A stretch of 8,270 bases of DNA. Origin: Chloroflexi bacterium RBG_19FT_COMBO_48_23 (GTDB lineage Bacteria; Chloroflexota; Dehalococcoidia; GIF9; UBA5620). Shown one piece after another: positions 6,414-8,270 of this stretch. The notes beneath the pieces are model-generated. The model worked only from the letters and a program-made list of their open reading frames with translations, searched no databases and had not been told where the DNA came from. Positions within the stretch are counted from its first letter, which is position 1. Each line of letters begins with the position of its first letter. A program made the position numbers and the translations under genes. The stretch is from the NCBI GenBank assembly GCA_001795315.1, contig MGOH01000008.1, positions 5,585 through 13,854 on the forward strand, read 5' to 3'.

Positions 6414-6671
6414 ATGGCAAGCATTTCAGAAAAGCTTAAGAAAATAATTGCAGAGCAACTCGGCGTTGACGAAGAATCAATAGTGCCTTCGGCATCCTTT
6501 GTTGACGACCTCAATATTGACCCCCCTGATTTGGCAGAGCTCATCACAGCAATAGAACAAGAATTCAGCACACCAAGACGCAAGCTTGAAATCACGGATG
6601 AAGATACCGAAAAAATCGTTACCGTTCAGGACCTAATCGACTGCCTCCACGACTACGGCATAGAAGGCTAG
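6414..6671 (+). CDS. acpP: Acyl carrier protein-like protein lacking the phosphopantetheine serine
   Basis: 85 aa acidic protein with the acyl carrier protein fold pattern: helix I ISEKLKKIIAEQLGVDEESI (4-23), loop, helix II beginning FVDDLNIDPPDLAELITAIE (29-48), and the end TDEDTEKIVTVQDLIDCL (61-78). The universal DSL motif at the start of helix II is replaced by DPPD: Pro37 (CCC, 6522-6524) stands where the serine that receives 4'-phosphopantetheine should be, and Pro38 replaces the conserved Leu. It therefore should not become holo-ACP. The start is the second of two nearby ATGs (6410 is out of frame), 5 nt after AAGAGGA (6402-6408). It follows nusB by 44 bases and is the last gene of the operon. 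Each substitution is one base away from the usual codon type, and the frame is intact. Confidence 0.9.
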   Translation: MASISEKLKKIIAEQLGVDEESIVPSASFVDDLNIDPPDLAELITAIEQEFSTPRRKLEITDEDTEKIVTVQDLIDCLHDYGIEG

Positions 6672-6698
6672 GTGCCCCGACTTCCCATCTACCATCAT

Positions 6699-6720
6699 AA
6701 GCAAAAAGGGTTTTTGGCTT
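6699..6720 (+). terminator. Weak terminator-like hairpin after the acp-like gene
   Basis: AAGCAAAAA - GGG - TTTTTGGCTT can fold into a 9-bp stem with one bulged G, 28 bases after the stop codon. The stem is AT-rich and is followed by only a short mixed stretch instead of a T-run, so termination here is uncertain. Confidence 0.25.
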
Positions 6721-6774
6721 TACCTACATGTCACCCCCCCCTCGGGTAACCGTCGTGTTTTATACCTGACTGAT

Positions 6775-6799
6775 GGGTCACCTGTGGGCAGGTGACACC
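6775..6799. repeat. Strong intergenic hairpin (inverted repeat)
   Basis: GTCACCTG (6777-6784), loop TGGG, CAGGTGAC (6789-6796): a perfect 8-bp stem, extended by GG/CC (6775-6776 with 6798-6799) around a bulged A. No T-run follows on either strand, so it is not a standard intrinsic terminator. TGTCACC at 6729-6735 is also complementary to GGTGACA at 6791-6797, allowing an alternative pairing. It could be a bidirectional transcription-end structure, a dispersed palindrome or a remnant of a mobile-element end. The rest of the spacer has an 8-C run (6734-6741). Confidence 0.6.
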
Positions 6800-6832
6800 T
6801 AGAAATATGGCGAGTTTCCTCTTTCTATAGCA

Positions 6833-6841
6833 TGATATAAT
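6833..6841 (+). promoter_or_regulatory. Extended -10 promoter for the DUF2971 gene
   Basis: TGATATAAT contains a perfect TATAAT (6836-6841) preceded by the TG of an extended -10 element; no good -35 is seen 15-18 nt upstream. Predicted start near 6848, leaving a leader of about 33 nt before the ATG at 6881. Confidence 0.6.
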
Positions 6842-6880
6842 ACTTGTGGCTAAATATATTCTAATTCAGCGGGGTACATT

Positions 6881-7732
6881 ATGGTTAATGTGCATAGTAA
6901 TAAATCATCCCCCATGCCAGAAAAGAAGGGGGGATTCTCTAAATTCTCCAATGTTGTTCCCTCTCCAAGTGATACATCACTTGTGCTCTGGAGATACCTA
7001 GACCTCGCTAAGTTAATCGGGCTACTTAATGACAAGAAGTTGCATTTCGCTCGAGCGGATGTCTTCCAAGACCGGCATGAAGGTTCTGTTACTAATAGTA
7101 TGATAGAGGCACTGAACGTACAGTTTGCAGATAGAGCCAAACTGCCCAAGACCTTGTCAAGATTTAGAAAACAAGTGAAAGAAAACACCTTCATTAGCTG
7201 TTGGTGTATGGAACCAGAATCCGAGGCAATGTGGAAGTTATACTGTGGCGATAATTACGGGGTAGCAATAACAGTGGTATACCGAGATATTGAAACCTCT
7301 TTCATTAACCAAGGATTAGTTATAGCACCGGTGAGATACCTGAATTACCAAACTGAAGGATTCCCGCAAGATAACGTGCTTTACCCTTTCTTCCATAAAC
7401 GACTAGCATTTGCTAATGAGAGAGAAGTGAGGATCGTAAAATGGTGTAGTGACCAAATGCCTGTGGGAATCTCAGTGATAGGCCGTCCCCCGACAGAAGA
7501 GGAAATAAAAGAACACCAGTCTGAGGTTAGGCGCGGGGAAGCACTCAAAGTTGAGAGAGGGACTGGCATCTCAGTTGAGTTTGATGTGGAGAAACTAATT
7601 AGAACCATCGTGGTACATCCATATGCTCCAGAATGGTACTTCAGAATAGTTAAATTAGTCGTTGAAAAGTTCACACCCGTACTGACGGGAAAAGTTAAAT
7701 GGTCATCAATGAGAACAGAACCCCTCTATTAA
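6881..7732 (+). CDS. DUF2971 family protein, function unknown
   Basis: 283 aa soluble protein without signal peptide or membrane segments. It shows the DUF2971 pattern: LWRYLDLAKLIGLL (36-49) and KLHFARADVFQDRHEG (53-68); FISCWC (104-109) with ESEAMWKLYC (113-122) and GVAI (127-130); then KRLAFANEREVRI (173-185), and near the end VVHPYAPEW (244-252). The conserved polar residues (RADxFxDxxEG, SCW, ES-MW, E-E-R) look like an active or binding site, but no activity is established for the family as far as I know. It has its own promoter and a modest GGGG ribosome binding site 6 nt before the ATG, and it sits alone between a housekeeping operon and mfd. Such genes are patchily distributed and often accessory, so lateral gain is plausible. 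Confidence 0.85.
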   Translation: MVNVHSNKSSPMPEKKGGFSKFSNVVPSPSDTSLVLWRYLDLAKLIGLLNDKKLHFARADVFQDRHEGSVTNSMIEALNVQFADRAKLPKTLSRFRKQVKENTFISCWCMEPESEAMWKLYCGDNYGVAITVVYRDIETSFINQGLVIAPVRYLNYQTEGFPQDNVLYPFFHKRLAFANEREVRIVKWCSDQMPVGISVIGRPPTEEEIKEHQSEVRRGEALKVERGTGISVEFDVEKLIRTIVVHPYAPEWYFRIVKLVVEKFTPVLTGKVKWSSMRTEPLY

Positions 7733-7766
7733 CATTCTAATCTTCGCTAACTCACCTTGAATCGCC

Positions 7767-8270
7767 CTAGGTGCTTGTAGACACCTTTTGAAGCACTTCT
7801 TTTAGCACTTTCTGCCAACTATTCCCCAATAGCTTTATGTCAAGCTTTATGTGCTGGCCACCTACTCTAATTCCAGATTTAAAATCCTGTGCCAAAGGTA
7901 GCTTTCTTATCTCCCTGGCGCTATTAAAATTCAAAACTATTTGTCTTTCCTCTGTAGAAATGGATTCCACCATCGCCGCAGCAGCAAGCTGTTTAATCTC
8001 CACTACATAGAGAAGATTTTTGACCGGCTGCGGCATCGGTCCGAACCTGTCATTCATCTCCATCGCTATGTCCCCTATTTTTTGAGCTCGTTTCACCGCA
8101 GCCAACCGCTGATAAAAACTCAGTCTCGTGCTTAAAGCAAGTATATATTCTTCTGGAATATAGGCGGCTAAAGGCAGAGCTATAGTTGTAACCGAAGATT
8201 GCGGTACTCTTCTCTCCTCCCCTACTACTCGCTCCTGCCTTAACTCCTCCACTGCCTCAGCCAATAGCCG
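7767..8270 (-). CDS. mfd: Transcription-repair coupling factor Mfd, C-terminal part (5' end beyond right edge)
   Basis: The last 167 residues of a longer protein; the frame is still open at the right edge (Arg-Leu-Leu-Ala-Glu before the first visible TTG, which is not the true start). The sequence matches the Mfd C-terminal (TRCF) domain: LPLAAYIPEEYI, RLSFYQRLAA, then IGDIAMEMNDRFGPMPQPVK and NLLYVVEIKQLA. Mfd displaces stalled RNA polymerase and recruits UvrA; this domain is the regulatory module that masks the UvrA-binding surface. Stop TAG at 7769-7767. The 3' end is convergent with the DUF2971 gene, 34 bases apart, with no obvious terminator between them. Confidence 0.93.
   Translation of the reverse strand, partial: RLLAEAVEELRQERVVGEERRVPQSSVTTIALPLAAYIPEEYILALSTRLSFYQRLAAVKRAQKIGDIAMEMNDRFGPMPQPVKNLLYVVEIKQLAAAAMVESISTEERQIVLNFNSAREIRKLPLAQDFKSGIRVGGQHIKLDIKLLGNSWQKVLKEVLQKVSTST

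Noticed and set aside
6519..6530. A frameshift or base error at the C-run explaining the missing ACP serine
   Set aside because: The frame continues correctly into well-conserved helix II and III residues, and restoring Ser-Leu would need two separate substitutions, so an indel error does not explain it.
6775..6799. Intrinsic terminator call for the strong hairpin
   Set aside because: No T-run follows the stem on either strand, so it is listed as an inverted repeat.

Overview
The window looks like core chromosome of a bacterium, most likely a member of the Chloroflexota (Dehalococcoidia-like). The clearest pointer is the partial gene at the left edge: a DnaD-domain replication protein with an N-terminal part of the kind I associate with Chloroflexota, placed directly downstream of rplI-dnaB. 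Frequent TTG/GTG starts and moderate base composition fit, but the taxonomy is an inference from memory of families, not from a search.

Layout. Minus strand, 1-2398: a replication operon transcribed right to left, rplI (ribosomal protein bL9) - dnaB (replicative helicase) - DnaD-domain protein (runs off the left edge). Minus strand, 2613-3779: a stand-alone M20 amidohydrolase of the AbgB-like group. Its promoter lies back to back with a strong promoter for the plus-strand operon in the 175-base divergent spacer (3780-3954). Plus strand, 3955-6671: yceD (DUF177) - rpmF (bL32) - fabD-like - small zinc-ribbon protein - nusB - acyl carrier protein-like. Then comes a 209-base spacer with a strong hairpin and an extended -10 promoter (6672-6880), a DUF2971 gene of unknown function (6881-7732), and, convergent to it, the 3' end of mfd (7767 to the right edge).

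The most interesting part is the plus-strand operon. In many bacteria yceD-rpmF heads the fatty-acid synthesis cluster plsX-fabH-fabD-fabG-acpP-fabF. Here only two fatty-acid genes remain, and both keep a recognisable fold while losing the residues that make them work. The FabD-like protein has GHDVG where the nucleophile elbow GHSLG should be (Ser to Asp), and PFNS where the catalytic His should be (His to Asn). The ACP-like protein has DPPD where the phosphopantetheine site DSLD should be (Ser to Pro). All reading frames are intact with good ribosome binding sites, so this looks like a kept, non-catalytic FabD/ACP pair inside a ribosome- and rRNA-related operon (YceD, bL32, NusB). A perfect 15-base dyad, ATGAAC-CAA-GTTCAT, overlaps the -10/+1 region of the operon promoter and is a good operator candidate.

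Low-information stretches: the spacers 2399-2612 and 4666-4765 contain no convincing gene. No tRNA, rRNA, CRISPR array or intact insertion sequence was seen.
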